Positions 52,487 to 62,397 of a DNA stretch of 64,000 bases are shown in pieces (the stretch's first letter is position 1; each line of letters begins with the position of its first letter). The position numbers were made by a program, and so were the translations under genes. Location of the stretch: assembly GCF_000314735.2 (NCBI RefSeq), contig NZ_KB375270.1, positions 3,100,001 to 3,164,000 of the forward strand. Direction: 5' to 3'. The notes beneath the pieces are model-generated. The model did no database searches, had not been told where the DNA came from, and saw only the letters and a program-made list of their open reading frames with translations. The stretch is from Afipia felis ATCC 53690. Lineage in GTDB: Bacteria; Pseudomonadota; Alphaproteobacteria; Rhizobiales; Xanthobacteraceae.

Positions 52487-53125
52487 ATGAAGCACAAGGT
52501 GTCAGTATTCCTTTCCAGCGTTCTTGCTGTCGGCGCGATCGCGACGGTGGCATTCGCGCAGCAACCACAGCTTCCTCCGCCGGACGACTGGCATGCAACT
52601 GGGCGCTATCTTCCGGAATACACGAGTGATGGTGCTCTCCTGCTGCCGAAAAACTTCCATGAATGGGTTTATGTTGGCTCGCCTCTGACACCAAACGTAT
52701 TGAACAATGGGAAGGCAAACTTCCCGGAGTTCCACAACGTATACATCGAGCCTGGTTCCTATGAAATCTATAAGAAGACGGGCGTCTTCCCCGAAGGAAC
52801 CATATTCGTCAAGGAGCTACAACTTATGCTGCCCGCCGATCGTGCGGACGGTTCGAGGCAAGAGCCCTCTGGCCGGGGATTTTTTCCGGGGCCTTTTAAC
52901 GGCGCCGACGTGACCGTCAAAGACAGCAAACGGTACCCCGCGACTAATGGCTGGGGTTACTACAACTTCAACCACTTCGAGCCGAAGGCCGCCACCGCCA
53001 AAGTCAGGCCGCTGGAGGAGTGCGCGTATTGTCATATCGCTAGTGCTAAACGCGATGATGTCTGGACACAGTTTTATACCCTGCTTGATAACGTACCCGT
53101 CCCCGCCGACCAGAAAAAGAAGTAG
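52487..53125 (+). CDS. Cytochrome P460-family protein, first copy
   Basis: A 212-residue exported c-type heme protein. The signal peptide ends near VAFAQ (residue 25); P460-type core segments are FHEWVYVGSPLTPN, EFHNVYIEPGSYEIYKKTGVFPEGTIFVKEL and YYNFNHFEP; the heme c motif C179-AY-C182-H183 is near the C-terminus. P460 cytochromes oxidise hydroxylamine or bind NO and carry a Lys-heme cross-link; whether this one has the cross-linking lysine cannot be decided from sequence alone. Its heme would be attached by the ccm system encoded downstream. Confidence 0.9.
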   Translation: MKHKVSVFLSSVLAVGAIATVAFAQQPQLPPPDDWHATGRYLPEYTSDGALLLPKNFHEWVYVGSPLTPNVLNNGKANFPEFHNVYIEPGSYEIYKKTGVFPEGTIFVKELQLMLPADRADGSRQEPSGRGFFPGPFNGADVTVKDSKRYPATNGWGYYNFNHFEPKAATAKVRPLEECAYCHIASAKRDDVWTQFYTLLDNVPVPADQKKK

Positions 53126-53134
53126 GAGGCTGCG

Positions 53135-53710
53135 ATGAAGATCCTCAAGTCAACGATGGCGGCTTTGTCGGCGTCAATAATTGTGATGGGCGTTGGATAC
53201 CTTGTGTCACTGCCAGCGGCCAGTCAGGCCGCCTCTGGGAAAGTCCAACCCGTCGACGCGGCTGGCAATATGCGCATACCGGACAATTACCGCACAAGCT
53301 ATGAATACTTGGGAAGCTGGTCTGTCGCGGGCGACGAGAAGGGTGCGAAAGAGATGCACACTGTTTACGCCTCGCCGGGAGCTGCGGAGGCTTATCGCGC
53401 TACGGGCAAGTTTCCTGATGGATCGATCTTGGTAAAAGAGGTCCAGAGCACAGCAACTGCAGTAATGACCACGGGCACCGTCAGCCATGTAGATCGTCTC
53501 AAGGGCTGGTTCATGATGGTGAAGGACAGCAAGAACAGCCACCCTGACAACAAGCTGTGGGGTAACGGCTGGGGCTGGTCCTGGTTCGATGCTGACAATC
53601 GGGTCAAGACCACCTCGAAGGATTTTCGTACTGATTGTCTGGGCTGTCACATTCCAGCCAAGGGGACTGACTGGATCTATGTCTCCGGTTATCCCGGGCT
53701 GAAGAAGTAG
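53135..53710 (+). CDS. Cytochrome P460-family protein, second copy
   Basis: A 191-residue paralogue of the preceding gene, 9 bp downstream with GGAGG in the gap. It has a signal peptide ending near SQAAS, the core YEYLGSWSVAGDEKGAKEMHTVYASPGAAEAYRATGKFPDGSILVKEV, a GNGWGWSWFDAD stretch, and heme motif C168-LG-C171-H172. Sequence identity to the first copy is low outside these parts, so the two probably differ in role or form a heteromer. They are co-transcribed. Confidence 0.9.
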   Translation: MKILKSTMAALSASIIVMGVGYLVSLPAASQAASGKVQPVDAAGNMRIPDNYRTSYEYLGSWSVAGDEKGAKEMHTVYASPGAAEAYRATGKFPDGSILVKEVQSTATAVMTTGTVSHVDRLKGWFMMVKDSKNSHPDNKLWGNGWGWSWFDADNRVKTTSKDFRTDCLGCHIPAKGTDWIYVSGYPGLKK

Positions 53711-53734
53711 GTGCGAAATCGCCAAAATGGGGAG

Positions 53735-53753
53735 GGCCGGCCAAAGGCCGGCC
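53735..53753 (+). terminator. GC hairpin after the P460 pair
   Basis: GGCCGGCC-AAA-GGCCGGCC forms an 8-bp stem with a 3-nt loop 25 bp after the second P460 gene. There is no T-run, so it may be a processing or stabilising hairpin between the P460 genes and the secreted protein gene downstream. Confidence 0.5.
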
Positions 53754-53778
53754 ATGAAAGCCAGTGATCGGAGCGATT

Positions 53779-54867
53779 ATGAACAACCGTCTTAGGAAGT
53801 GCGTTTACGGACTGATGATGGCTCTTCTCGTATCTTTTTTCGCGACTGAGGGGAGTTCGGCGGCGGATACATCGGTCGAAAAGAGAATCACCAAGCTATT
53901 CCTCACGTCAGGCCAAGTCGATCTTGCAAAAGAAGTGGTAAGATTGCCGCTTCATCGCGGTCGCCTTTCCTCCGGAGAGACAGTTTGGTTCGTTCTCACC
54001 GACGTAAGCGATTTCGCCACTTCCAAAAAGATGGGCCTCACATGGGCGCCAAGCCTCAGTCAGGCAAAAGACCTCGCGAGCACGCGGGTTGCGGAAATGG
54101 ATGAGTCCAATAACTTCGTCTTCAAATCGGGGCGAGTTGATTTCTCACCAGTTCAAACGTTGACTGCTGGAGAGACGCCAAATTTCTTCCCGCCTAGATT
54201 GGCGCGGGCCGGATCTGTCGGGGATGCGCACTACAGCCCATTGGTCCGGGTGGCAAACCGTAATGACATTGTTTTCAATGCCCCCATGATCGCCTTCAAC
54301 GTCGGATCAGAGAAAATCTCGTTTTGCGGCGGCAATCCCGATTACTCGGTTGTGACCGACTCCGTGGCAAGCATCTGCCCTGACAATGGCACCGTCGACT
54401 TGAAGCTGCGCTTCGGATTTGCGGACGGCAAGCACCTGCGGTACCTCAGTTTCGACGCCAACTCCGAGGAATCAGCTGCACTCGAGGCATCTACCTTTGC
54501 GCCTGCCGAAAGCGACGTCCTCCAAAGCGGCGCAACGGAGATTATCTACACAGTCGTAAATGGTCGGACCGGGCCGAAGGATCCTGAGCGCCAAGGGCTT
54601 AACAGCGCGCTCAGTGGCGAAGGCCCTTCACTCGACATCCTTGCGCATTTCAAGGAGATCAGTGCCGGATATTCACCGATGTGGGATGTTCAACTGGCCG
54701 AGTGGGCCAAAGAGGCTGTTAAGAACAATCAACGGAAGCTGATTACTGACGGTAACGACATTGTAGCAAAAAGCGAAGCTGGCTTGTTGGTAAGCCCTGT
54801 CGGAGGTCCGGTTAAAACGACTGGAATTCTGGTGAACTGCCCAGTCGTGGGTTTCACCAACGAATGA
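53779..54867 (+). CDS. Secreted protein of unknown function (DUF7482-like)
   Basis: A 362-residue exported protein: signal peptide with hydrophobic core CVYGLMMALLVSFFAT and cleavage near SSAAD. The body has LHRGRLSSGETVWFVLTDVSDFATSKKMGLTWAPSL, FSPVQTLTAGETPNFFPP and a C-terminal ILVNCPVVGF. I recall this arrangement as DUF7482, with no known function. It lacks a CxxCH motif. CGGAG stands before the ATG at 53779. Following the P460 genes at short distance, it may be a partner in the same periplasmic process. Confidence 0.75.
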   Translation: MNNRLRKCVYGLMMALLVSFFATEGSSAADTSVEKRITKLFLTSGQVDLAKEVVRLPLHRGRLSSGETVWFVLTDVSDFATSKKMGLTWAPSLSQAKDLASTRVAEMDESNNFVFKSGRVDFSPVQTLTAGETPNFFPPRLARAGSVGDAHYSPLVRVANRNDIVFNAPMIAFNVGSEKISFCGGNPDYSVVTDSVASICPDNGTVDLKLRFGFADGKHLRYLSFDANSEESAALEASTFAPAESDVLQSGATEIIYTVVNGRTGPKDPERQGLNSALSGEGPSLDILAHFKEISAGYSPMWDVQLAEWAKEAVKNNQRKLITDGNDIVAKSEAGLLVSPVGGPVKTTGILVNCPVVGFTNE

Positions 54868-54898
54868 TTCTTCGACGAAGGAGATCGGCGCCAGCACC

Positions 54899-55513
54899 GT
54901 GAGTATTCAGGTGGATTCAAGCAATCTCACCGATCTCGACTATGTCTACGATGTATCAAGCAAGCCGCTTGGAGTTCGGCGTGGTTTTGGCGAATGCGGG
55001 CGGAGGGTCGTTCTTGCACTTGCGTCCATCCGCGAAGGGCAGTTCAGCACGCAACGTGCAGCGTGTTCTGTCGCTGTCCAGAAGGCGCTGTCTGATTCCG
55101 CGTTTTATGGGGCGTCCTTGTCCTCCGAATTAAAGGACGCACTATGGGCTAGGTTCTTCGACTGCCTGAACGGTGCGTCTGATCGCAGGTACACAAAAGA
55201 GGGAAGCCAGGATGAACGAAGAGCAAAGGGCGATGAATGCGAAACTGTCGACATTGAGTTTTCTAGTTCGATAGATGCTCGCGAAGTCATCGCTCACGCC
55301 ACGTCAGAGGCTGCCGAAGCCTTCATAGCCTCGCTTCACAGAGCCACACGACGCGCGGATCGTTTCGTTGCTGGCGATGTCAGCATGTCGGGCCAATTGC
55401 ACGCTACGCGCAAGAAATTCAGAAGCAGATATCTTTGCTCGTCGATCGAGCCAGAAGGCATAGCTGATCACTCAAGTGACGTAGCGTTGATAGGCGACCC
55501 AGCATTGAAATGA
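54899..55513 (+). CDS. Hypothetical protein
   Basis: A 204-residue hydrophilic frame beginning at GTG, 31 bp after the secreted protein gene. Composition is mixed, with charged and Ser-rich stretches and cysteines in AACSVAVQKA and RYLCSSIE. No domain is recognised and no signal peptide is seen. It may be a real gene, since no stop occurs for 600 bp in an AT-richer stretch, or a chance frame. Confidence 0.4.
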   Translation: MSIQVDSSNLTDLDYVYDVSSKPLGVRRGFGECGRRVVLALASIREGQFSTQRAACSVAVQKALSDSAFYGASLSSELKDALWARFFDCLNGASDRRYTKEGSQDERRAKGDECETVDIEFSSSIDAREVIAHATSEAAEAFIASLHRATRRADRFVAGDVSMSGQLHATRKKFRSRYLCSSIEPEGIADHSSDVALIGDPALK

Positions 55514-55661
55514 TAACCGGTGGTTATTGGCCGAATTGCCTCAATGTAAGGTATTGTAAAGCAACGTACAGTGGCGGGTTAGAGGCGGCGTCCTCGGCAC
55601 GCCGTCGATTTCCCGCAAGACCGAGCTCCGGCCCCACGGATGCACCTGAGGAGATCAGAAA

Positions 55662-56435
55662 TTGAGGGCGTCTCTCACCGCCTACAGCAATCCGGGCAAT
55701 TTCCTGCGCGTCGTAGCGCGGCTATTACCGTGGCTGTGGAGCTTGACGATTCTTGCCTTCGCGCTCGGTCTGTTCGGAACGTTCATCGCGCCGTCCGATT
55801 ATCAGCAGGGCGAGACTGTACGCATTATGTACATTCACGTCCCTGCTGCTTGGGCAGCAATGCTTGCTTACACTCTAATGACCGTATCCGCGCTCGGATC
55901 TTTGGTTTGGCGTCATCCACTCGCCGATGCAGCACAGAAGGGAGCTGCGCCTCTTGGCGCTGCCTTCACGTTTATCTGCCTCGTCACCGGTTCGCTGTGG
56001 GGCAAGCCGATGTGGGGTACATATTGGGTGTGGGATGCTCGGCTCACCTCTGTGTTGGTTCTGTTCCTGGTGTATCTGGGTTTGATCGCGCTTTGGCAGA
56101 CGATTGAAGATCCGAGTAAGGCGGCGCGGGCCGTGTCGGTCATGACGCTCGTAGGGTTCGTCAACATCCCAATTGTGAAATTTTCGGTGGATTGGTGGAA
56201 TACCCTTCACCAACCGGCTTCCGTCTTCCGAATGGAAGGCCCGGCCATCGCCAGTTCAATGCTGTGGCCACTGATAGTTATGGCGCTCGCATATACGTTC
56301 TTGTTCGTGACTCTCCACGTAATGGCGGTCCGCAACGAAATCATGCGGCGCCGCGTCCGGCGGCTTGCGATCACACTGGCTGCGGGCGGTGAACCCACGA
56401 TGGCCGGCATGCGGCCGCTCGAAGCGGCGCGCTGA
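55662..56435 (+). CDS. ccmC: CcmC, heme exporter/handling protein
   Basis: A 257-residue protein with six membrane helices and the tryptophan-rich WWD domain WGKPMWGTYWVWDARLTSVLVL. The periplasmic histidines (YIHVPAAWAA and WNTLHQPAS) bind heme handed to CcmE. Translation appears to start at TTG (55662), with AGGAG 8 bp upstream. It is the first gene of the ccm operon here, and ccmD follows 7 bp after its stop. Confidence 0.95.
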   Translation: MRASLTAYSNPGNFLRVVARLLPWLWSLTILAFALGLFGTFIAPSDYQQGETVRIMYIHVPAAWAAMLAYTLMTVSALGSLVWRHPLADAAQKGAAPLGAAFTFICLVTGSLWGKPMWGTYWVWDARLTSVLVLFLVYLGLIALWQTIEDPSKAARAVSVMTLVGFVNIPIVKFSVDWWNTLHQPASVFRMEGPAIASSMLWPLIVMALAYTFLFVTLHVMAVRNEIMRRRVRRLAITLAAGGEPTMAGMRPLEAAR

Positions 56436-56442
56436 GCAGATT

Positions 56443-56598
56443 ATGGTTCAGCATGGCGGATCGATCATCGCGGCGTTTCTGGTGACGGGTATGGTCCTGG
56501 CCGGGATGATCGTGACAACCTTCATCAACTATGGTGTTCAGCTCCGTAGTTTACGTCGGCTCGCTCCCGACCGTTCGGATCGGCCCAATCACTCATGA
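56443..56598 (+). CDS. ccmD: CcmD, small heme-exporter subunit
   Basis: A 51-residue single-helix protein (HGGSIIAAFLVTGMVLAGMI) with a basic C-terminal tail, the usual CcmD layout. It stabilises the CcmC-CcmE complex and helps release holo-CcmE. It overlaps ccmG by ATGA. Confidence 0.85.
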   Translation: MVQHGGSIIAAFLVTGMVLAGMIVTTFINYGVQLRSLRRLAPDRSDRPNHS

Positions 56599-57218
56599 CC
56601 GACACCCCCACTTCTATGCATTCCCCATCGAACGCAACGGCGCCTCGGCACGCGCTGCTCCGCGTTTGCGTGGCAATCCCGCTGCTGGTCTCCTTCGGGA
56701 TCGCGGCGCTACTCCTGGTGCGACTCGGCGCCGGCGATCCGTCGCTCGTACCCTCGGCTCTCGTTGGCAGGCCATCGCCGCAATTTGCGTTGGCGCCGCT
56801 CGACGGGCTCTCCACACTCGGCCGGCCCGGCCTGTCGAGCGCCGACCTGCGGTCGGGGCACGTGACGATCGTGAATGTGTTCGCCTCCTGGTGCACCGAG
56901 TGTCACAACGAGCACCAGGCGCTTCTGACATTGGCAGGCGACCGGGCGCTGCAGGAGCGGGGAGTGAAGGTTGCCGGCATCGTTTACAAGGACGACCCTG
57001 GGAAGGCGCTGGCCTATCTCGTTGCAAAGGGAAACCCTTTTGCACAGGTCGGTACTGACCGGTCCGGGCGAGTGGGGATCGATTTCGGCGTCTACGGGGT
57101 CCCCGAGACCTACGTGGTCAGAGGTGATGGTACGATCGTGTACAAGCTTGTTGGCGGCATCTCGGATGCAACCCGACCTGCTTTGATGGCCGCGATCGCG
57201 AAGGCAGAGCGTCCATGA
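56595..57218 (+). CDS. ccmG: CcmG/DsbE, thioredoxin-like apocytochrome reductase
   Basis: A 207-residue membrane-anchored thioredoxin fold. An N-terminal helix (about 22-43) is followed by FASWC-TE-CHNEH (Cys100 and Cys103) and the CcmG fingerprint VAGIVYKDDPGKALAYL, with GVYGVPETYVVRGDGTI holding the cis-Pro. The active-site pair C-T-E-C differs from the common C-V-P-C and is expected to alter the redox potential. It reduces apocytochrome CxxCH thiols, with electrons probably from the CcdA-like protein at 36322. Confidence 0.94.
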   Translation: MTDTPTSMHSPSNATAPRHALLRVCVAIPLLVSFGIAALLLVRLGAGDPSLVPSALVGRPSPQFALAPLDGLSTLGRPGLSSADLRSGHVTIVNVFASWCTECHNEHQALLTLAGDRALQERGVKVAGIVYKDDPGKALAYLVAKGNPFAQVGTDRSGRVGIDFGVYGVPETYVVRGDGTIVYKLVGGISDATRPALMAAIAKAERP

Positions 57219-57430
57219 CAGCCGCCCTGCAACGCGCCGATTTCCTCGCAGCGGATTCGACAAGCAATCTCTCACATCTGCACGGGTCATCGCTTGTCCG
57301 CGCTATTCGCGGACGACGGATCGGACCGCGGAGGCAAAACTGCGCGAAACAATTCGAACTTCGAGGTCGGCGGATGCCCCATGTCTTGGAGCGTCACGCG
57401 ATCGCAGAAGCAAACTGGGGGCCTTGAGAC

Positions 57431-58546
57431 ATGCTCTGGGTCGCCATCGCAATGATGACATCCGCCGTCGTGCTGGCGCTGATCTGGCCACTCTTTGCGC
57501 GGCACGAAGAGCCTCACGCCCGCGCTTCCGACATCACCTTCTATCGCAGCCTCCTGACCGAGGCAGATGATGACGTCCGCTGTGGTCTAGTCGCGCCCGA
57601 GGACGCGGCGACGACCCGGGCCGAGCTCGAACGCCGGCTACTCGCGTCGATTGACTCTGCGTCCGGGGGCCGGCCGCGTGTGTCGCAGCGCCGTTGGCCG
57701 AGGCGCGCTGCCGCCGCGACGGCGGCAGTCGTGGTGCTGCCGATTCTCGCGCTCGCGTCTTATCTCAGGGTTGGCGCTCCCGGTCATCCGGACATGCCCA
57801 TCGCATCGCGCCGGACGGTGGAGTTTACACCGGCTGCTGCAATCTCCGAGATCGAAGCGCACCTCGCGATCGATCCCAACGACGGCGGCGGCCTCCGGGC
57901 GGTTGCGCCTATCTATCTGCGCATGGGACGTTTTCACGATGCGGCGCGCGCCTACGAGGCGGCGCTACGCCTGCTCGGTGAGAATGCACAGGAGCGCGCG
58001 TCTCTCGGGCAGGCGTTGGTGATGGCGGCCAACGGCGTCGTGACAGCGGAGGCGCGCGCCGCCTTCGACAAGGCGCTCGTGGAAGACCCCAAACAGCCCA
58101 TAGCGCGTTTCTTCCAGGCGATCGCGGTTGAGAGAGATGGCAACAAAAATCAAGCGAGACAACTCTGGGAAGCGTTGAAGGCCGACACGCCATCTGATGC
58201 GCCTTGGATGGATGCCATCCTTCAACATCTGGCTAGTCTTTCTGAAGTGCCGCAATCGGACGCGGAAGCCGCGCATTCGGGCCAGGCGGCGGCTAACGTT
58301 GCAGCGCTCTCTCCCGAGCAGCGGACCCAAGCGATCCGCGGAATGGTGGATGGGCTCGCCGAAAAGCTCGCGAAGGAAGGCCACGATCTCGAGGGGTGGC
58401 TGAAACTGATCAGGTCTTACGCAATGTTGAATGAGCACGAGAAGGCCGAGGCGGCCGTCGCAATGGCGCGGACCAAGCTCTCAGCCGACGCGCGAGCGGC
58501 GACGCGTATTGATGAACTCGTCAGACAGCTCGGCTTGAAAGGGTAG
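57431..58546 (+). CDS. ccmI: CcmI, TPR chaperone of cytochrome c maturation
   Basis: A 371-residue protein: two membrane helices (about 2-22 and 93-113) flanking a cytoplasmic loop with FYRSLLTEADDDVRCGLVAPEDAATTRAELERRLL, then periplasmic TPR-like helices (AAISEIEAHLAIDPNDGGG and later repeats). It binds apocytochrome c C-terminal ends and delivers them to CcmH/CcmF. A 212-bp stretch separates it from ccmG; a short frame there (57215-57427) is not convincing. Confidence 0.92.
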   Translation: MLWVAIAMMTSAVVLALIWPLFARHEEPHARASDITFYRSLLTEADDDVRCGLVAPEDAATTRAELERRLLASIDSASGGRPRVSQRRWPRRAAAATAAVVVLPILALASYLRVGAPGHPDMPIASRRTVEFTPAAAISEIEAHLAIDPNDGGGLRAVAPIYLRMGRFHDAARAYEAALRLLGENAQERASLGQALVMAANGVVTAEARAAFDKALVEDPKQPIARFFQAIAVERDGNKNQARQLWEALKADTPSDAPWMDAILQHLASLSEVPQSDAEAAHSGQAAANVAALSPEQRTQAIRGMVDGLAEKLAKEGHDLEGWLKLIRSYAMLNEHEKAEAAVAMARTKLSADARAATRIDELVRQLGLKG

Positions 58547-58549
58547 ACT

Positions 58550-59041
58550 TTGACCAGAAAGCACAGGCGCCTCACTCTGATCGGCACGGCAGGCTTTACT
58601 TTGGCGATCGCGGTGGGGCTCATCCTGTTTGCGTTGCGTGACAGCATCGTCTTCTTCTACGGGCCGACCGAAATGACCGAAAAGGCACCGCCGCCGGGGA
58701 CCCGGCTGCGCATCGGCGGCCTGGTAAAGCGGGGCTCTCTCATCCGTGGCGGGTCGTCCACTGTGACCTTCGAGGTCACCGATCAAAAGAGAGATATCAA
58801 AGTCAGCTATACCGGATTGCTGCCGGATCTTTTCCGGGAAGGGCAGGGTGTCGTGGCCGAGGGCACGGTGCAAGGGCCGGGCCTCTTCCATGCCGATGCC
58901 GTGCTCGCCAAACATGATGAACGCTATATGCCCAAGGATGTAACCGACAAGCTCAAGCGAACCGGCACTTGGCGCAACGACGAAAAATCCGCGCAGGCGC
59001 AAGAATATCAACCAAATCGGCCTATGGGATTAACAGAGTGA
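58550..59041 (+). CDS. ccmE: CcmE, periplasmic heme chaperone
   Basis: A 163-residue protein with an N-terminal anchor (about 8-28) and an OB-fold. The heme-attachment histidine is His122 in [10 protein letters not shown], with the following tyrosine as axial ligand. It starts at TTG, 3 bp after the ccmI stop, and overlaps ccmF by GTGA. Confidence 0.95.
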   Translation: MTRKHRRLTLIGTAGFTLAIAVGLILFALRDSIVFFYGPTEMTEKAPPPGTRLRIGGLVKRGSLIRGGSSTVTFEVTDQKRDIKVSYTGLLPDLFREGQGVVAEGTVQGPGLFHADAVLAKHDERYMPKDVTDKLKRTGTWRNDEKSAQAQEYQPNRPMGLTE

Positions 59042-61032
59042 TCGTCGAAACCGGACATTACGCGCTTGCCCTGGCCTTGGCAGTCGCGCTGCTTCAGTCA
59101 GTTCTGCCGATCTGGGGAACTCACCGCGGTGATCCCCGACTCGCCTCCGTCGCGGTCCCAGCTGCGATCACCCAGTTCTTACTGTTGGCCTTTGCCTTCG
59201 CGGCGCTAACCTACGCGCATGTGGTTTCCGACTTCAGTCTCGTGACGGTCGTCGAGAACTCGCTAACCACCAAGCCGCTCGTCTACAAGTTCGCCGGCGT
59301 CTGGGGCAATCATGAAGGATCTATGCTGCTTTGGGTTCTGACTCTCGCGACTTTCGGGGCCGCGGTGGCGACTCTTGGGCGCGGTATGGCGGAGGAGCTG
59401 CGCGCCAACACGCTCGCGGTCCAGGGCTGGATCTCCCTTGCGTTCCTATCCTTCATTCTGTTCACCTCCGATCCCTTCGCGCGCCGTTTTCCCGCACCCC
59501 TTGAGGGGCAAGACCTCAATCCGGTGCTTCAAGACCCGGGCCTCGCCATCCATCCGCCGTTACTTTACCTCGGCTATGTCGGCTCCTCGATCGTGTTCTC
59601 CTTCGCGGTGGCGGCCCTGATCAGCGGCCGACTGGACGCGGCCTGGGCCCGCTACGTTCGACCTTGGGTGCTGATCGCCTGGATCTTTCTCACCTTGGGT
59701 ATCGCCATGGGTTCGTACTGGGCCTATTACACGCTGGGGTGGGGCGGGTTCTGGTTCTGGGATCCGGTCGAGAACGCGTCGCTGATGCCTTGGCTCGCGG
59801 GCACCGCGCTGTTGCATTCGGCCGCCGTCATGGAGAAGCGTGAGGCCCTCAAGGTTTGGACGCTGTTCCTGGCGATTCTCACCTTCTCGCTATCACTGCT
59901 CGGCACGTTTTTGGTCCGCTCAGGGGTGCTGACCTCGGTCCATTCCTTCGCCAGCGACCCGGCGCGTGGTGTCTTCATCCTGATCATCTTGACCCTGTTC
60001 ATCGGCGGCTCCTTCGGGCTTTATGCTTGGCGGTCCCCATCTCTAGGCCGCGGTGGTTTGTTCGCGCCCGTGTCACGGGAGGGGGCACTCGTCGTCAACA
60101 ACCTGCTTCTCACTACCTGTTGCGCGACGGTGCTGACCGGCACGCTTTATCCGCTCGCACTCGAGGCCTTGACCGGAGACAAGATCTCGGTTGGCGCACC
60201 ATTCTTCAATTTAGCACTCGGTCCGCTCCTGGTGCCGATGCTATTGTTGATGCCGATCGGCCAATCGCTGGCCTGGAAGCGCGGCAACCTGCTGGGCGCG
60301 GCTCAGCGGATGACGTTCGCGGCTATGGGGGGCCTCGTGGTCGCGATTGTACTGGTCGCTGTCAACCGCGGCGGCCCCGTCCTTGCCGTGGTCGGTCTCG
60401 GCCTCGCGGCCTACCTCATCATCGGCTCGTTCGGCGATGTGGCGTCGCGCGTCTGGACTCGTGGTCAGCCCGCTAGGGTGATGCTCGCTCGCGCGGTCGG
60501 GCTGCCGCGCTCCGCTTGGGGTGCGGCAATCGCTCACGCCGGCCTAGGCGTGGCACTCATGGGCCTGGCGGCAACTGGTTGGGGGACGGAGCGGATCGAG
60601 GCTGTCAAGCCGGGCCAGGGGGTCGATCTCGGTCCCTATCAAGTCACCATTGTGAGTCTTCGTTCGCAAGAGGGGCCAAATTATTCCGAAGTCCTGGCCG
60701 ATACGATCATCAGGCGGAACGCCGTGACCGTGGCCTCCGTCCAGCCCGCGAAGCGCAGTTTTCCGGTACGACAGACTACCGTCAGCGAAGCGGGCATCGT
60801 GACGCTGGGTCTTGGCCAGGTCTACATTTCGCTCGGGGAGCAGCACCCAGATGGTTCGATCGACGCGCGCATGTTCTGGAAGCCGCTTGTCACGGCCATC
60901 TGGATTGGCGCCGTCATCATGGCATTCGGAGGGATTGTCTCGTTGTCCGACAGGCGGCTTAGAATCGGCTTTGCGCGCCGTGCAGCTCGTGTCCTCGGTG
61001 CCAACCCCGCAGCGCCGCAGCCTGCAGAATGA
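59038..61032 (+). CDS. ccmF: CcmF, cytochrome c heme lyase subunit
   Basis: A 664-residue protein with about 13-15 membrane helices and the WWD domain [18 protein letters not shown] (about residues 237-254). Conserved histidines lie in [20 protein letters not shown] ([11 protein letters not shown]), [10 protein letters not shown] and [12 protein letters not shown]. It transfers heme from CcmE to the CxxCH thiols. A GTG start at 59038 within the ccmE stop is preferred, since upstream in-frame codons lie inside ccmE. Confidence 0.96.
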   Translation: MIVETGHYALALALAVALLQSVLPIWGTHRGDPRLASVAVPAAITQFLLLAFAFAALTYAHVVSDFSLVTVVENSLTTKPLVYKFAGVWGNHEGSMLLWVLTLATFGAAVATLGRGMAEELRANTLAVQGWISLAFLSFILFTSDPFARRFPAPLEGQDLNPVLQDPGLAIHPPLLYLGYVGSSIVFSFAVAALISGRLDAAWARYVRPWVLIAWIFLTLGIAMGSYWAYYTLGWGGFWFWDPVENASLMPWLAGTALLHSAAVMEKREALKVWTLFLAILTFSLSLLGTFLVRSGVLTSVHSFASDPARGVFILIILTLFIGGSFGLYAWRSPSLGRGGLFAPVSREGALVVNNLLLTTCCATVLTGTLYPLALEALTGDKISVGAPFFNLALGPLLVPMLLLMPIGQSLAWKRGNLLGAAQRMTFAAMGGLVVAIVLVAVNRGGPVLAVVGLGLAAYLIIGSFGDVASRVWTRGQPARVMLARAVGLPRSAWGAAIAHAGLGVALMGLAATGWGTERIEAVKPGQGVDLGPYQVTIVSLRSQEGPNYSEVLADTIIRRNAVTVASVQPAKRSFPVRQTTVSEAGIVTLGLGQVYISLGEQHPDGSIDARMFWKPLVTAIWIGAVIMAFGGIVSLSDRRLRIGFARRAARVLGANPAAPQPAE

Positions 61033-61508
61033 CTGCACTTCGTTACATTCTCCTGCTCTTGATCGTGCTGATAGGCCTCGCGCCGAAACTCGCGAGCGCG
61101 GTGCAACCGGCCGAGGTTCTGGCCGATCCGAAACTCGAAGCGCGGGCGCGGGTGATTTCCGCCGGACTGCGCTGCTTGGTTTGCCAGAACCAGTCGATCG
61201 ATGATTCGAATGCGGAGCTCGCGCGGGATCTCCGGCTGCTCGTTCGCGAGCGGCTGAATCTCGGCGAGAGCGACGAGCAGGTACGCGCCTTTTTCGTGAG
61301 GCGTTATGGAAATTTTGTCCTGTTGAAGCCGCCATTCGACTTGGAAACCGCTCTACTCTGGGGAATGCCGGCTCTTGTGTTCGCGGCCGGCGCGATCGCT
61401 CTTCTTTTCGGATTGCGCCGCCGGCAGCAGCCAGCACCGTCCGCCCCCTTGAGCCAAGCCGAACGCGACCGGCTCGCGATTGTTTTAAACGCCGATGCTC
61501 CCCCATAG
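61029..61508 (+). CDS. ccmH: CcmH, thiol-redox subunit of heme lyase
   Basis: A 159-residue exported and membrane-anchored protein. A signal peptide ending near LASAV is followed by the LRC49-LV-C52-QNQSI motif, a three-helix bundle (DSNAELARDLRLLVRERL), then one membrane helix (about 113-133). It works with CcmG to keep apocytochrome thiols reduced. It is coupled to ccmF by ATGA and converges on ccmB. A weak stem (61581-61587 with 61603-61609) lies between them. Confidence 0.95.
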   Translation: MTALRYILLLLIVLIGLAPKLASAVQPAEVLADPKLEARARVISAGLRCLVCQNQSIDDSNAELARDLRLLVRERLNLGESDEQVRAFFVRRYGNFVLLKPPFDLETALLWGMPALVFAAGAIALLFGLRRRQQPAPSAPLSQAERDRLAIVLNADAPP

Positions 61509-61607
61509 CCATCCCGGACGGTCGAATTACCTGTGGGAGGCCGACGCGATGTCGTTTCGGCTGAACCGCCCCTCCTTAACAACGAGCCTTTTTCGAAGCG
61601 GCGCTCG

Positions 61608-62270
61608 TTATTCTCCCGCCCCGCGAAGCGTGACGGCGGCGGCAATTGGAGAGAGCGCGAAGGATGCGAGGCTGAGCGCGCAGAGGATCACCAAGGGGGT
61701 TAAAAAAGGCACTGTGCCGCTCTCCGCCGCCGAGACGCCGAAGATCAGAACCGGTACGGCTAATGGCACGACGAGGATCGAGAGCAGAAGGCCGCCGCGT
61801 CGCAACGTGACGGTGAGGGCGGCTCCGATTGCGCCCAGAAAGGTCAAGGCCGGCGTACCAACCAACAGAGTTATTGCTACTGCTCGGAGCGCCGGGCCGT
61901 CTAAGTTCAACATCAGGCCGAACAAGGGAGAGAGGATCACGAGCGGCAGCCCCGTGACGAACCAGTGGGCCAGACACTTTACGAGGACAATGAGCTCCAA
62001 GGGCGCCGGCGACAGCAGCATCTGGTCTAGAGAACCGTCCTCGTGATCGGCTTGGAACAGGCGGTCAAGGCCTAAAAGACTCGCGAGTAGCGCCGCTATC
62101 CACAGAATGGCCGGACCAATGCGCCCCAGCAAATTCAAGTCGGGTCCGATCGCGAAAGGCACGATCGTGATGAGACTGAGGAAGAAGATTATGCCGAGGA
62201 CCCCGCCGCCACCAACGCGCCGCGCCAGCATGAGGTCACGAAGAAAAACGGCAAGGAGGATGCGGGTCAT
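61608..62270 (-). CDS. ccmB: CcmB, heme ABC exporter permease
   Basis: A 220-residue permease with six membrane helices; typical stretches are FLRDLMLARRVGGG, LDRLFQADHEDGSLDQMLLSP and VKCLAHWFVTGLPLVILSPL. The ATG at 62270 gives the usual N-terminus MTRILLAVFLRD. It forms the ABC complex CcmABCD that releases holo-CcmE. Its position on the opposite strand from ccmC, after ccmH, is unusual for this group. Confidence 0.94.
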   Translation of the reverse strand: MTRILLAVFLRDLMLARRVGGGGVLGIIFFLSLITIVPFAIGPDLNLLGRIGPAILWIAALLASLLGLDRLFQADHEDGSLDQMLLSPAPLELIVLVKCLAHWFVTGLPLVILSPLFGLMLNLDGPALRAVAITLLVGTPALTFLGAIGAALTVTLRRGGLLLSILVVPLAVPVLIFGVSAAESGTVPFLTPLVILCALSLASFALSPIAAAVTLRGAGE

Positions 62271-62397
62271 GGTCTCCACCTGGTGTCGCCATCGCGGCGC
62301 GACTGCACCCACGGAATGGGAGGTGGGACGCGATCTTCATCTTGGCTCCCGGATGAACCGGCGCCCAGCGGACGAACATATTCCAACGGCACGCTGC

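Noticed and set aside
57215..57427. 70-residue frame overlapping the ccmG stop by ATGA
   Set aside because: No domain, odd composition and no homologue known between ccmG and ccmI; the overlap is probably chance.
58936..58963. GTAACC followed by CGAA inside ccmE, considered as another SigF site
   Set aside because: The spacer is only 12 nt and the site is inside coding sequence.
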